From: Bryopsis sp. KO-2023
Lineage: Eukaryota; Chlorophyta; Ulvophyceae; Bryopsidales; Bryopsidaceae
NCBI GenBank assembly: GCA_030272585.1
Contig: BSYQ01000018.1
Span: forward strand, 78,729 to 142,728
Direction: 5' to 3'
Length of the DNA: 64,000 nucleotides
Below, piece by piece: positions 32,605 through 43,237 of this stretch; position 1 is the stretch's first letter; each line of letters begins with the position of its first letter. The position numbers were made by a program, and so were the translations under genes. The notes under the pieces were generated by a model, which was given only the letters and a program-made list of their open reading frames with translations, had not been told where the DNA came from and searched no databases.

Positions 32605-34695
32605 TGGCCTCCCTTAACGTCAGTGAAGGACCTCAGATCCTTCCTTGGCCTGGCAAATTACTACAGAAGGTTCATCAAGGACTTCTCTGCCAGGGCTAAG
32701 CCATTGACTGCCTTGCTGAAGAAGGAAGCAAGCTGGCAATGGACCGAAAGGGAAGCTGCGTCAATGCAGGATATTAAGGAGGCATTGATGTCTGCACCAG
32801 TGTTGTTGGTGCCTGACCCAGGATTGAAGTTTGAAGTCACCACTGATGCTTCAGACTATGCTATTGGAGCAGTCCTTACACAGGACCATGGACAGGGTCA
32901 GCAACCTGTGGCCTATGAAAGCAGGAAACTGCAACCTGCAGAACTGAATTATGCTACCCATGAGAAGGAGCTCTTGGCCATTGTACATGCACTCAAGGTG
33001 TGGAGGCACTATCTGGATGCTCAGGAGTTTGTGGTGCACACTGATCATGCACCGCTGAAGTATCTACAGACTCAGCCTCAGTTGTCCAAGAGGCAGGCAA
33101 GGTGGATGGAGACCTTGCAATCCTTCAAGTTTGAGATCAAGTACAGACCTGGAAGAGACAATGTGGTGGCAGATGCACTGAGCAGGGCCACACATCAGAC
33201 TGCAAGGGAGCAGCCTGAGGTCAATGCACAAGCAAGATTGGACCTGACCCAAGGATTTCAGGAGGAGGTCAAGGAGGCCTATCAAAAGGATCCTTTGTGC
33301 AAGCAATTGATTGAGGCACACTACAGACCAGCTCATGTGAAATGGGATGGTCAGAGGCTTTGGAGAAGGGTTTGCAATGCCTGGAAATGGTGGATACCTG
33401 ATGCAGACGGGCTCAGGGAGAAGTTGCTCCATGACTGCCATGAATCAGCATTGGCAGGACATCTGGGCAGACGAAAAACGCTGGTCAGAGTGCAGGCGCA
33501 TTACTTCTGGCCACGCATTTCAGGCACAGTACAGAAGTATGTCAAGAATTGCATCCCCTGTCAGAGAAATAAGGCTTCTAATCAGAGGCCTTTGGGTAAG
33601 CTGCAGCCTCTGCCTATTCCTGATGGCAGGTGGTCCAGTGTTTCAATGGATTTTGTAGGCCCTTTGCCTAAAACCAAGAAGGGGTCAGATTATTTGCTTG
33701 TGGTAGTGGACAGATTCAGTAAGATGTTGCGATTGATTCCAACCAAACAAACGGTAACTGCAGCAGGTGTTGCAGATTTGTTCTTTCAGAATGTAGTTCG
33801 TTTCTTTGGGTTGCCTCAGGAGATTGTTTCGGATCGGGACAGTCGGTTCACTAGTAATTTTTGGAGAGCTCTGTGGAAGAGAGCAAATACTAGATTGGCA
33901 ATGTCTAGTAGTTACCACCCTGAGACAGACGGGCAGACAGAAAGGGCTAACAGAACGGTGCAGGAGATTCTGCGAAGTTATGTTGAGCCTGCAGGTGCAG
34001 ATTGGGAAGAGCATTTGGCTGCTGCAGAGTTTGCTTACAACTCCAGCATCAATGCCACTACAGGATTCTCTCCCTTTTTCCTTATGTACGGGCAGAATCC
34101 CCGAACTCCTGCAAGTGCTGTAGCAACTACAGCCTGCCCTGCGGTGGATGATTGGTGGACTACTTGGCAACAAGCTCTGCTTGCTGGCAGAGACAACATT
34201 GCTCAAGCTCAGGATCGACATCGCCAGGTGGCGGATCAAACCAGGCGGGGAGGGGGCTTTGAGCCAGGCGAAAAAGTTTTTCTGGCAACCAAGGACTTAC
34301 CCCTACCTGATGTACTGAGCAGGAAACTAACTGCAAAGTTCTGTGGGCCATTTGAGGTGGTAGAAAGGATGTCAGAGGTGACAGTCAGGTTGAGGCTGCC
34401 AGGGCATTGGCGAATCCATGATGTGTTTCATGTGTCCAAGCTGAAGCCTGCCTTTATTGATCAGGAGGGCAGTTTTCCAGCCAGGAGGACACACACACTG
34501 CAGCCTGAACCAGAGCTGGTTGAGGGGCAAGAGGAATACCTGGTGGACAGGATTCTTGCAGAAAGGACTGTCAGAGGCAGGAAGCAGTACCTTGTCAGGT
34601 GGCAGGGCTATGACCAGTCAGAGGATACATGGGAGCCTGCCAGAAACTTGCGAAACGCACCGGACAAGTTACGTGAGTTTGAGATAAGGAGCTGA
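32605..34695 (+). CDS. pol: Pol of G1, C-terminal part: RNase H, integrase, chromodomain
   Basis: Continues the Pol frame cut at 14211; the frame is open from the second TSD copy to the stop at 34693-34695. RNase H: VTTDASDYAIGAVL, THEKELLAIVHAL, HTDHAPLKYL and VVADALSR. Integrase: HHCC zinc finger (H-x-GH... C-x2-C in CIPCQ), catalytic core with Asp in SMDFVGPLP, Asp in SDRDSRFTSNF and Glu in HPETDGQTERAN, and a GPF motif (FCGPFEVV). It ends in a chromodomain (EYLVDRIL, YLVRWQGY, DTWEPARN). Chromodomains guide integration to modified histones in related elements. No frameshift or stop was seen, so the only lesion in Pol is the transposon insertion. Confidence 0.93.
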   Translation, partial: WPPLTSVKDLRSFLGLANYYRRFIKDFSARAKPLTALLKKEASWQWTEREAASMQDIKEALMSAPVLLVPDPGLKFEVTTDASDYAIGAVLTQDHGQGQQPVAYESRKLQPAELNYATHEKELLAIVHALKVWRHYLDAQEFVVHTDHAPLKYLQTQPQLSKRQARWMETLQSFKFEIKYRPGRDNVVADALSRATHQTAREQPEVNAQARLDLTQGFQEEVKEAYQKDPLCKQLIEAHYRPAHVKWDGQRLWRRVCNAWKWWIPDADGLREKLLHDCHESALAGHLGRRKTLVRVQAHYFWPRISGTVQKYVKNCIPCQRNKASNQRPLGKLQPLPIPDGRWSSVSMDFVGPLPKTKKGSDYLLVVVDRFSKMLRLIPTKQTVTAAGVADLFFQNVVRFFGLPQEIVSDRDSRFTSNFWRALWKRANTRLAMSSSYHPETDGQTERANRTVQEILRSYVEPAGADWEEHLAAAEFAYNSSINATTGFSPFFLMYGQNPRTPASAVATTACPAVDDWWTTWQQALLAGRDNIAQAQDRHRQVADQTRRGGGFEPGEKVFLATKDLPLPDVLSRKLTAKFCGPFEVVERMSEVTVRLRLPGHWRIHDVFHVSKLKPAFIDQEGSFPARRTHTLQPEPELVEGQEEYLVDRILAERTVRGRKQYLVRWQGYDQSEDTWEPARNLRNAPDKLREFEIRS

Positions 34696-34869
34696 AAGGA
34701 CCCGACCAAGCAGAGGTGACAGGTTGATATCTCTGACAGACTGAAGCAACCCCTGACAGAAACAGCGAAAAGAGTGCAGTATACTGGAACAAGAAGCTGT
34801 CTAGCAAGTTACGTGCGCAGAGCAGGAAAGGAGAAAGAGGAGCTTATCGTTCGAAAGGAAGGAGTCAAT

Positions 34870-35736
34870 ATGGATCAGCAACCAGCAAACCAGACCGCCC
34901 TTATCGTCTCAACCCCCGCCAGCAGCAGTGAGCCAGCAGAGGCTGCCCCTGTGGTTATCCCTGCGGCAGCGGTGGAGAAAGCCGACGTGATCAAGGGGGC
35001 AGATGAGGTTGTGGCGTTTGAGGAGGCTGTGCAGGTTCTGCGGAAGAGGGCAGTCGACGTTGCGGAGTTGGAAAGGCTGAGGAGCAAGTGTCAAAAGGTG
35101 GAGCAGGAGAAGTGGAAGCTGCAAGGGTCTCTGAGTGCTGCCGAAAGTGAGCTGAAAGCGTGGCGAGAGTGGGCGAAGAAAATGCCGGTAACGCGGTTGG
35201 ATTCCGAAGAGGAGTTGTCCTTCGGCTTCCTGGACACAGGGCTCCCTGAACCAGAAAAACCTGCAGCAGACCAAAAGAGTGAGATGGAGACGGCGCTGAA
35301 AGAAACGGGACGTGGCTGTTCGCTTTGCTTCAAGACGGCGAGGTCTCTTGGGGCACCAGTGCGGGAGCTCCCATGTCGGAAGCACAGGATATGCTGCAGA
35401 GACCTCTGTGTCCAGAGACTCTGGTACGCGCCAGACGTAACGGTGGAAAAGACGAACCCAGACGGGAGCTTGGACGTGGTCGGACAACTCAGCGAAACGC
35501 GAAAGGGGGTTTCGGTGGATGCAGCGAAAGAGTGTGGGCTGTGCCAGCTTCGGGTGCACACGGCCATGGCGCCGAGGGTGCTGACGTCCTTGCGAATCGC
35601 GCTCGTCAGTCCACCCCTGCCGACGCAACCAGCCTCCCCGGGACGAACCAATCGTGATTGCGTGCCGCTGCGAGAGGTCCGCTGGAGTGTGCCTGCGCTT
35701 GCGCCAAAGAGGGGCTTGAAACGTCCGGCGACCTGA
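34870..35736 (+). CDS. accessory ORF C of G1: coiled coil with RING-like Cys/His cluster
   Basis: ATG at 34870, 288 aa, in the position where retroviruses keep env, but with no signal peptide or membrane segment. An Ala/Pro/Val-rich start leads to a predicted coiled coil (VLRKRAVDVAELERLRSKCQ onwards, about 60-130). Then comes a Cys/His cluster: C-x2-C (CSLC), a 15-residue spacer, C-x2-H-x2-CC-x3-C, and a later C-x2-C (CGLC). This resembles a RING or other cross-brace zinc finger, though the middle spacing is not canonical. A RING-like domain could suggest ubiquitin-ligase activity, but that is inference. No closer family is recognised. Confidence 0.6.
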   Translation: MDQQPANQTALIVSTPASSSEPAEAAPVVIPAAAVEKADVIKGADEVVAFEEAVQVLRKRAVDVAELERLRSKCQKVEQEKWKLQGSLSAAESELKAWREWAKKMPVTRLDSEEELSFGFLDTGLPEPEKPAADQKSEMETALKETGRGCSLCFKTARSLGAPVRELPCRKHRICCRDLCVQRLWYAPDVTVEKTNPDGSLDVVGQLSETRKGVSVDAAKECGLCQLRVHTAMAPRVLTSLRIALVSPPLPTQPASPGRTNRDCVPLREVRWSVPALAPKRGLKRPAT

Positions 35737-36638
35737 GGCAGGAATCGACAGGAGGTGTGACCATGGGAGTTGTGGCAGGATTGAATGTGGTTTGCTCAGT
35801 GGGTGCAGTGAAAGAGTTGGAATTTTTCAAGGGGCTGTCCAGTTTCTGGTGATCAGTGTGTTGGAAGTGGAATTTTTCAGGCAGGGTTAAACCCTTAGGG
35901 CTGTCCAGTTTCTGGTGATCAGTGTGTTGGAGGTGGACAAAGATCTCTTTGCAGTTTCTGGTCAGGTTGAGATGAAAACTCTGAAGTTTGCAACCTGTTT
36001 TGGTTATGAGAATGGTTCACCTGTTGATACATTACAAGTCCAGTCAAATGGGTTTTTATCTTTGTGAGGTTGGTATTTGTTGCCACTTGAGTATGGCTGG
36101 TTAAAAGGACAGATACAGTAACCTGCATGGAGTTTTTATTTCAGTTTTGAATATGGAAATTGGTTTGACAAATCAGTGGCAGAATTACAACACTTGAGGG
36201 GCTGGAAAAATGAGAGATTTGGGTTCTATTTCAGACTGCAGATGGAGTGCAGTGTTTGCTTGAAAGAAGGGCTCTGATTTCTATATTACAGGTCCATGGA
36301 TAGTTTGTTGAGCTGAAACATTTCTGTGGGAAATTTGGTCCCTTTGAAAGTTATGGTTGTGTCAGGGTGCATAAGGGATAGCAATTTCCAGTGGTAGGAC
36401 TTAGTATGGTTACATTTATTTTGGACTTGATTATCAGTGACTGAAATCTAAAAGATGTTTTATTTTAATTCGATACATTGGGTTTGGTCTGAGTTGCAGA
36501 TATGAGATATACTTCTTTTCATTGGCAGAAGTTGGACTAAGAAGTTATTCACTGATATGGGTTTTGTTAGCTTGCAGTCTCTTGGGTTTTTCCTTTCTAA
36601 GTTGCAGTAGGGGCTACTGCAGTTCAGGTGGGGAGGAA
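35737..36638 (+). other. non-coding 3' region and polypurine tract of G1
   Basis: 0.9 kb without a supported gene. A ~50-bp direct repeat (TTTCTGGTGATCAGTGTGTTGG) occurs near 35843 and 35910. The polypurine tract GGTGGGGAGGAA ends at 36638, just before the LTR. Confidence 0.7.
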
Positions 36639-36988
36639 TGTAGTGAATCGCCTGATTCAGAGCCTGCTGGGCCCTGAATCAGGAGATCTGACTGTAGGTT
36701 GGCGAGCTGGCAGCTCAGCAGGTGTCCCTGCTGAACTGGCAGCTCAGAACATTCTGTGATCTGACCTGATACAGTGATGGGTTCACTGTGTCAGCTCAGT
36801 AGTTGTCTGATCAGGGGATCAGGTCTTGTCAGAGGTGCTGCAGCAGGGTATTTGGGCAGCGCCTCTAGGGTATTGATACACTTGGTTTTAACCTAGCTTT
36901 TAACCTTGTTTGGAGTGCTTTGCACCTTGGTCTCCCTTTGTTTCACCTTCAGCTTGGCTGGCAGACTTGCAGAGTCGCAGCCGTTGCA
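36639..36988 (+). repeat. 3' LTR of gypsy element G1
   Basis: 350 bp copy of the 5' LTR, preceded by the polypurine tract GGTGGGGAGGAA and followed by TSD GAATT. Confidence 0.92.
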
Positions 36989-37423
36989 GAATTCCCCTCG
37001 AGTTTTTAGTACCAAAAATTGGGAGGCCGCCAAATCAGTTGTACGCGACAATGCCACGAACCAGCCTACCAAGGCGCCACGCAACTCGTCCGCCACTTCG
37101 TGATGGGCGAGAAAGGCCGCAATAAACCCAGTGAGATCGAATAAGTAACTCACAACAGGGGCCCAATTTGATGCCTCGTGGGCAAACGACGACCTATCTC
37201 CCAATTGCGTTAACAACCGACCGCCCCTTGCTGTAGACCCAATATCGAACCAATGCCCAAATTGCACAGCTCCTGCAGGGCGATCCACTGGATTAGTGCG
37301 CAAGTGAGGCACACCGTTGGGCTCCACAGCGAACGACGTAACGTGCTCAGGCAACGAAAAGCCGTAAGAGCTCGCAGTCTCCAAAAAAGCCGGCCTCCAA
37401 TTCTGGGGAACGTTGTGCTGCAT
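36989..37423 (-). pseudogene. gag-like ORF of YR element, 5' part
   Basis: First half of the gag-like frame. First ATG at 37423 (MQHNVPQNW); the frame is open upstream to 37489 without ATG. It runs to the gypsy insertion point with no stop, and its reading frame agrees with the half at 9086-9333 when the insertion and one TSD copy are set aside. It is rich in aromatic and hydrophobic residues and has no recognised domain. The interruption is the only break seen. Confidence 0.75.
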
Positions 37424-37512
37424 ACGACAGAACACCGCAATAACGGGAGTCGTAGAAACGAGACACTCAAGTCTCGAGAGTTTAAACACGCAAGTGTATA
37501 CGTTTTCAAAAA

Positions 37513-37670
37513 AGAAAACGAGATGAAACTACAGCTCCCAACTGTGAATAAATACTAACTGCTGCTCAAAAGCACACTGCCAGCCTATCACATCTTGGAA
37601 CTAGTCTTTTCCCACCCTGGAGCCGAGACTCACTCGTTATTTAATCTCCTCTACTTAATGTAACGTCCCA
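37513..37670 (-). repeat. 5' terminal repeat of YR element (A1)
   Basis: 158 bp, identical by eye to 5734-5891 and in the same orientation. It begins the YR element in its minus-strand orientation, immediately before the gag-like frame. The flank beyond 37670 is unrelated to the left flank. Confidence 0.8.
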
Positions 37671-39569
37671 ATATTCTCTTGACCGACGTGGATTTATTGA
37701 CTTTGCCTTTTTTTTATAGAAAAAGACAAAACAAAAACTATTTATGATTTGGCTGCCAGCCTCAACCACCCTTTTTTTAATTTACGTGATCTGTTTTTCT
37801 TGTTTCTTTCTCCCATCTTTTGAAGCCAGTTTGAATCTCTGTGGTTGACCCCTTGTTTATGAAACTGTTACGAGGGGATCGGGCTGCGTTGGCAGGCCCG
37901 ACCCATGTGAACTTCACCCCATTAACAAAACTAACGAAAAGAAGAGAGAAGGAAAACGAAATTAATTAACGGGGTTCCGCGGTCTGATGACCTGAACACG
38001 ATGAAGGATGTGCTGTTAAAATTAAAAAAAAAAGGCCAAAAAAGGCCAAAAAAAAGAAACAAAAAGAAACAAAAAGAAAAAAAGGTCAAAAAATAAATAA
38101 AAAGAAGCCCGAAGCAAAGTTTTTCGCCTGTCACATCAATAAACTGGGAAAAAGCCAAAAACTGGGGAAACACTGCACCAAACGAAAAAAGCCCGCGACA
38201 AAAAGTTTCTAAATCGCCCGGCGTTTCTTGTCGACTTGATCGCTCTCAAAACAAAAAAGAAATGAAGCAGATTTTTCAAAAAAACGAAATCTACAGTAAA
38301 CGCCTCTACCGCCGCGCACAGGCGTTTGTTTTCAACGCGACCAACTCCAAAAGGCGCGTTTTGGGGTGGCCCATCCATCTTGCACAATATCGGCGAATCC
38401 AACAACGACGAAACGGAAAAAAGCTCCGGAAAAACCAAAAACTGACTCCGCATCGACTAATTATTTAGTTAATTATTTAGTCACATCAGCGTGCCAAAAC
38501 CGAACCAGAAATCTGTGTGGGGTGAAGTTAAATATGTGTGGGGGGGTGATTTATGTTGCTACCTTTTCTCAGAACCTCAGTTCGGTGCAAGTTCGTGGAC
38601 GATGGCAGGCAGAAAATCCAGCACAGAAAAGTTGGCAATCATACAGTATCCCCTCAGGCAATATGTAATTATTGTTATCGTTATGACAATCATACAGTAG
38701 TGTTTCAATGGGGCTGTACAACCCGATTACATAATTCGTGATGCTGACATGTCAACATTACAAAACATTAAACTAAAGTTTAGAAAAATTAAACTTCATA
38801 ATGCATTTAAAATGGTGACACAGGATTTTCAAGACTCGACAATTCTCGGGAGAGTGAGTGCGTTCGGTCATCTCATTAATAATAACATTTTAAAATTTTC
38901 ATGCATTCTTTTACTCCGATAACGAAACGTTTTTATCTTTAGCCAGTGCAACTAAAGATAGCCCCCTGAAAAAACTGACAATCATGTCCAACCCACACAG
39001 ACGAGTCGTTTCATATCCAACCAAGACGAAGGAAAAAAACAACCATATCAGGCAAGAGGAGTTCAAAAATATCTCCTTCAAAATTGAAACAAGCCAAGAA
39101 GGAAAAAAAACACCACCACTTTCAAAAACCAAGCTTTCAAATGATTGGCAACTCAAAACCAAGATCATTTCAGCCAGAAAGCCTGAAAACTGACATGTAT
39201 ACATACCCCCAATGTTGATTGAATCAGTCTATACATGCCAGAACAGTTCTTCCCCCAAATCTCCCAAAACAGACTGCCTAAAAAAAACGGTTCTACCTTT
39301 TCCAAGGTTTTAATATTATTTGTGTCAGTGGCAGTGAGCCAGAACATGATCTATTCAGGGGTAACATGCAAAACAATAAGGTTTATTATTGCAATTTTTT
39401 TGTTGTTTTTCTCTTTTTGATAAGCTTGGCAAACAAAAATGATGTGACGTGTATGTGACGTCATGCCAAGCGAAAGTGCCTAAAGAAGTACCAACATAGC
39501 AGGGTTCACGGGACCGACAGACGATAATTTTCTGTCTACGATAAGAGGCATTTTCTCTTTGAGTGATCT
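37671..39569. other. intergenic region, nothing recognised
   Basis: Right flank of the YR element. A-rich stretch at 38020-38110 with repeats of AAACAAAAAG and AAAAAGGCC. ORFs are short and low in complexity. I see no gene here. Confidence 0.55.
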
Positions 39570-40311
39570 TCACTTGCCGCCGCCGCCGCCACCACCTCCT
39601 CCACCACCACCACCACCGCCGCCTCCGCCGCCACCACCACCTCCTCCGCCGCCACGTCCTCCGCCGCCACGTCCTCCCCGTCCTCCCTTTCCGCCATCAC
39701 CACCGTCCCCACCCCGTCCCCCCTTTCCATCATCACCATCTCCACCATCTCGCCCGTCTCGCCCACGTCTGCCTCCCCCACCCCCTCCTCCACCACCCCG
39801 GCCGCCATCTCCACCCCTTCCACCGAACCTTCCACCACCGTCTCCACCATCTCCACCTTTTCGACGACTGCCAGGCTCGCCATCTTCACCGTCGACTTTG
39901 AACCTGCGACGACGGCCGCCATCTCCACCGGTTCCATCGCAGCAATCCAATCCGAACAGGTACTCGAGAAAAGTACAATCTGCGATCACCCTCCACCACC
40001 CCTACTTAGTATCCACATCCTCAAAACAGCAAGCGAACGTGGAAGAAAACACTGTCAATTCGATCACCTCGGCAATTGGACAGTCCTTGCAAAGCTCGCC
40101 TCGACACGGTTGCAGGTGCTGCCATAATACCTGCAACAGAAAAAACGTAAACCCAATTCGATTTCGCAATTCCTTCATTGAAAAAAGGTAGCACAAGCGT
40201 GAAATGAAGTGAGCCGGTCCTACCACCATCATTTGCCGGACCGTGACGACCGGCGTCGACCGCCGCCGCCAGAGCAAGAAGGACGAAAGCGAAGACCCTC
40301 AGTGCCATCAT
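39570..40311 (-). CDS. secreted glycine-rich protein, three exons
   Basis: Exons 40224-40311, 40068-40130 and 39570-39979 give 186 aa; all joints are phase 1 with GT-AG introns of 93 and 88 nt. The last intron has a branch-site-like ATACTAAG. Exon 1 (two ATGs in tandem) encodes a signal peptide: MMALRVFAFVLLALAAAVDA, cleavage probably after that Ala. The short middle exon is basic. Exon 3 starts with a Cys-containing stretch (DCTFLEYLFGLDCC) and is then almost only Gly, Arg, Asp and Lys, ending in a long poly-Gly run. Such proteins occur in arthropod cuticle, silk and mucus-like matrices and as glycine-rich antimicrobial peptides; the class here is open. A donor three bases upstream in exon 1 (exon end 40227) keeps the same phase. 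Confidence 0.75.
39584..39665. repeat. GGC/GCC-rich microsatellite coding poly-Gly
   Basis: Imperfect CCG/CCA triplet tract on the plus strand, encoding the poly-Gly end of the secreted protein on the minus strand. Likely length-variable. Confidence 0.75.
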
Positions 40312-43237
40312 ATTGAAAAGAAAACCCGCGGAGCCTGCTTGGCAAACTTAAACGGAAGGATCGGAACGGAGGGTTTATGAGGTGTAGCTGGTCGAGTGCT
40401 GGAACAGTGTCCCTGTCTGGACGCGACGTCCTACAACTATCTGTCAAACTGATGGCATAGTTGGTCGCATGTGGCGTGGCGCTCCAACACGCAAGTTCAG
40501 TGTACTTGTCTCTTGTCGGCTTTCAGTGATGGGAAAAAAGAAGCCGTACTTCTCATAGTTGTGATGGTGCGACGGCTTGCCTCTATGACGTTGTGTGCTG
40601 CCCAACGTTTTTACGACAGGCCCTTGTCGACAAGGGCCTGTGAAAGGTGTTTTCTCTTTTCAATCTGCCTGTTTTTGGGGTGATTACGTAATCATGAATC
40701 GATCAATCTATGTTTGGGGAAAGCCGAGAGGTTAGCACTGTTTGTTTGCGGTTTGCTAGATTTGCTGAAAAAGACGTCCGCGAAAAGGGGTATGCTGGGT
40801 TGATCCAATGTGGGTTGTTTTTTGCCTGGAGGGATTCCGAGTGCTTACTATAATAAAATAAACAAATAAACAAAAACAAATGAACAAATAAACAGAAACC
40901 AAAGTTGGGAGTACCAGCAACACCACTGGCCAAATTCGAAGAAAATAACTTAAAAAAAAGGGCAAAAAATCGTGTGGATGGACGGGCTATCTAAGGTTTT
41001 TTTCAACGTGGAAAGCACAAATTTACCATTTTCATGGCTTCCATTACCAGAGCAACACAGCTGGGGAAAAATCTGCTGCAGCATATGCTGCTGGCGGATT
41101 CAGCTGAACAACATCAACTCTTAAAACATGTGAATTTTTTGCTTGCACAGAATATCAACGAACCCTCAATCATCATCATCCCTTTTTCTTCCAAAAAAAA
41201 CGAAATATCTTCCCAAAAGCTGTTATTCCAATTCCGACTTGTACGAGCAATTTTTTTTTCTCTCTTTGCTTTTACATTGACTTTTCTTTTTTTTTTTTGG
41301 CTCGAATAAAATATATCATCAACAAATACCTGTAAAACTCCTTTTTTTTGTTCGTTGGTACGAAAATTCCATCCCCCCGTCCCCCCTCCCCAATCGATCA
41401 ATCGATCAATCAGCTGGATTGCTATTGTTGCTGTTTCATTTTTTCTTCCCCCCCCCCCCTAAACAAATTGCTAAAATTCCAAGTCTAGTTAATTTGCTTA
41501 ATTTATTCTTTTTTTACTCACCCATTTTCCATGCAAATGAAATATATATTTAGTGCGAACCCAATATGCTGCCCGGAATCACTGTTTCTTTTTTCTATTT
41601 TTTTTCCTTTTTTCATTTTTTTTTCCCTCGTATTTTCCCCATGAAGCTACATGTAACAGAGCATCTTCTCAGTTAATGATTTATTCGACTGGCTAATTTA
41701 TCTACACCCATGCGCAATTTATTCTCATAAGGGAAAAAAAAATACATGCAAAAAAAGAATCATGTGATAATAAAGGGAAAAAAAGAAAAGAAAAAAAGAA
41801 ACCAATAAAATGCTTTCACCACAAGACTCGGAAGCCTTTTTTTTTTTTTTTTGCCTGAGCGAAAACAAAACTCGAAAGGGAAATGACCACCCCTCCCTTC
41901 TTTTTTTTCCCTTCACAAATTCCCTTCAGTTTTTTTTCTTATCCACCACATACAGAATTTTTTGCTCATGATTCATTGAGCCAAAAAAAAAAAAAAAAAA
42001 CCACAGAAAATAGCGTCTTATCTTTTATGCACCCCTTTTTTTGTAATTTTTTTTTTTTGGTTTATGCTGTGATGTGAAGATCATAGAAGCTCAAAAGGCA
42101 AAATAAAAAATAAAAAAAAATAGACTCACAGACAACCTTGGCAAGCGATAGCATCATTAAAAAAAAAACTCATTTGGGTTATGCACTTTTTCTTTCCTTT
42201 TTTCAACGTGCAAATGAGCGAAGCATTTTTTTATTCTGTTTCAAAAAAACCTACAGCTATAGAGATAATTTATTCACTCGGGGAGGAGGGGGGGATTAAA
42301 CACCCCCACCCCCACCCCATAAAAAAACGAAGCAAAAAAAAACGAAACAAATCAGCGAAAAGAAAGCGATGGTGACTGCTTCCTCTCCACAAAATCAACC
42401 CAAAGAAAGAAAAAACCACGAATGAAAATCTAAGCTTTTCATATCACCATGAAATTCTTTTCCAAAAAAAAAAAAATTAGCTCCCCCCCTAGATTGCTTG
42501 TTCAAATCCCACCCCCCGCATCTTTTCTTTTCCCAAAATAGACACACTTAAAACTAAAGAAGAAGAAGAAGAAAAAAAAAAAAAGCAACAACATCGAAAA
42601 CGTGAGCTCATCGATCGCTCCCTTCGAAACCCTTTCCACACTCAAAAAGATAGAAAAGAAAAAAAAAAGTTTCGCCCCCAAGCCATATATTTACTCATTC
42701 CATGAGTGAGGGGCGTTTCCCCACGATGCTTTGGGGGGAAGGATTTTCTTCTTTTTTTTCCCTTTTTTTCCCTTTTTTTTATTTAGCCGGGAAAATTGAC
42801 CGGGGGGAGGGTTCCCGATTGGGCGGTGTCTGTTAGCAGCCCATCCACTTTGAACGGGGTGCCGAAAACCACGAAGTTCGAATTGGAAGAGGCGGTGGTT
42901 GGCAGAGCACTTCTCCCCAACACTACGAAACAAGCAAAAAACACAAACCATGCTTCGAATTTTGTATGAATTTTATGAATTTCTGAAGTGTCCGGCCCAG
43001 GTTCGAATCCCAACAGGAACAACAAAAGTTAACCACCAAAAGCATCGCAACAGGACATTCTACACTTTTGGATCAAACTGGTGGGGATTTTTCCCCCAAA
43101 AAAAAATTACCACAAGAACCATAGCATGTTTCTTCAGCACACGACAAAATAAGCTGCATTAGGATGGATTCGATATATTCATATGCCTGCAGGAGTGTAT
43201 GTGTGTGTTTCATCTTTTTTTTTTTTTTTTTTTTCCG
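40312..43237. other. intergenic region, mostly homopolymer tracts
   Basis: Upstream of the Gly-rich gene and downstream of the seven-exon gene. Rich in A, T and C runs, with (ATCG)n-like ATCGATCAATCGATCAATC at about 41392. One small ORF on the plus strand (ATG 41034, 91 aa, helical start MASITRATQLGKNLLQHMLL and a hydrophobic C-terminus) could be a real exon or membrane peptide, but nothing else supports it. Nothing further is recognised. Confidence 0.5.

Larger units (their letters stand above)
9334..36988 (+). mobile_element. Ty3/gypsy chromovirus (element G1), interrupted by MITE
   Basis: LTR retrotransposon with 350-bp LTRs starting TGTAG and ending TTGCA, PBS at 9684, purine tract before 36639, gag, pol and a C-terminal chromodomain. 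TSD is GAATT at 9329-9333 and 36989-36993. Pol is cut between RT and RNase H by the hAT-type insertion at 14212-32596. Without it the element is about 9.3 kb, long for the family because of accessory ORFs before gag and after pol. The LTRs look identical by eye, so insertion was recent. The Pol order PR-RT-RNase H-integrase and the chromodomain place it among chromoviruses. Confidence 0.93.
5553..37670 (-). mobile_element. YR retrotransposon (Ngaro/PAT/DIRS group), split by a gypsy element
   Basis: Minus-strand element with gene order gag-like, RT-RNase H, tyrosine recombinase. Its ends are direct repeats rather than LTRs: a 158-bp block at 37513-37670 recurs at 5734-5891, and a 61-bp block at 5889-5949 recurs at 5553-5613. 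In element orientation this reads A1 - genes - B1 - A2 - (120 bp) - B2, the split-direct-repeat plan of Ngaro and PAT elements. No target-site duplication is visible, as expected for recombinase-mediated insertion. Gene order separates it from DIRS1 itself, where the YR frame precedes RT. The 27.7-kb insertion at 9334-36988 lies in its gag. Removing that insertion and one TSD copy leaves about 4.5 kb, a normal size for the group. Confidence 0.85.

Noticed and set aside
39559-40191. Plus-strand Pro-rich ORF
   Set aside because: Antisense shadow of the Gly-rich secreted protein, whose signal peptide and splice phases support the minus strand.
42893-43020. Possible tRNA or SINE (GGTTCGAATCC at about 43003 and TGGTTGGCAGAGC at about 42893)
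   Set aside because: The boxes are about 110 nt apart and no cloverleaf forms by eye; no poly-A tail or TSD.
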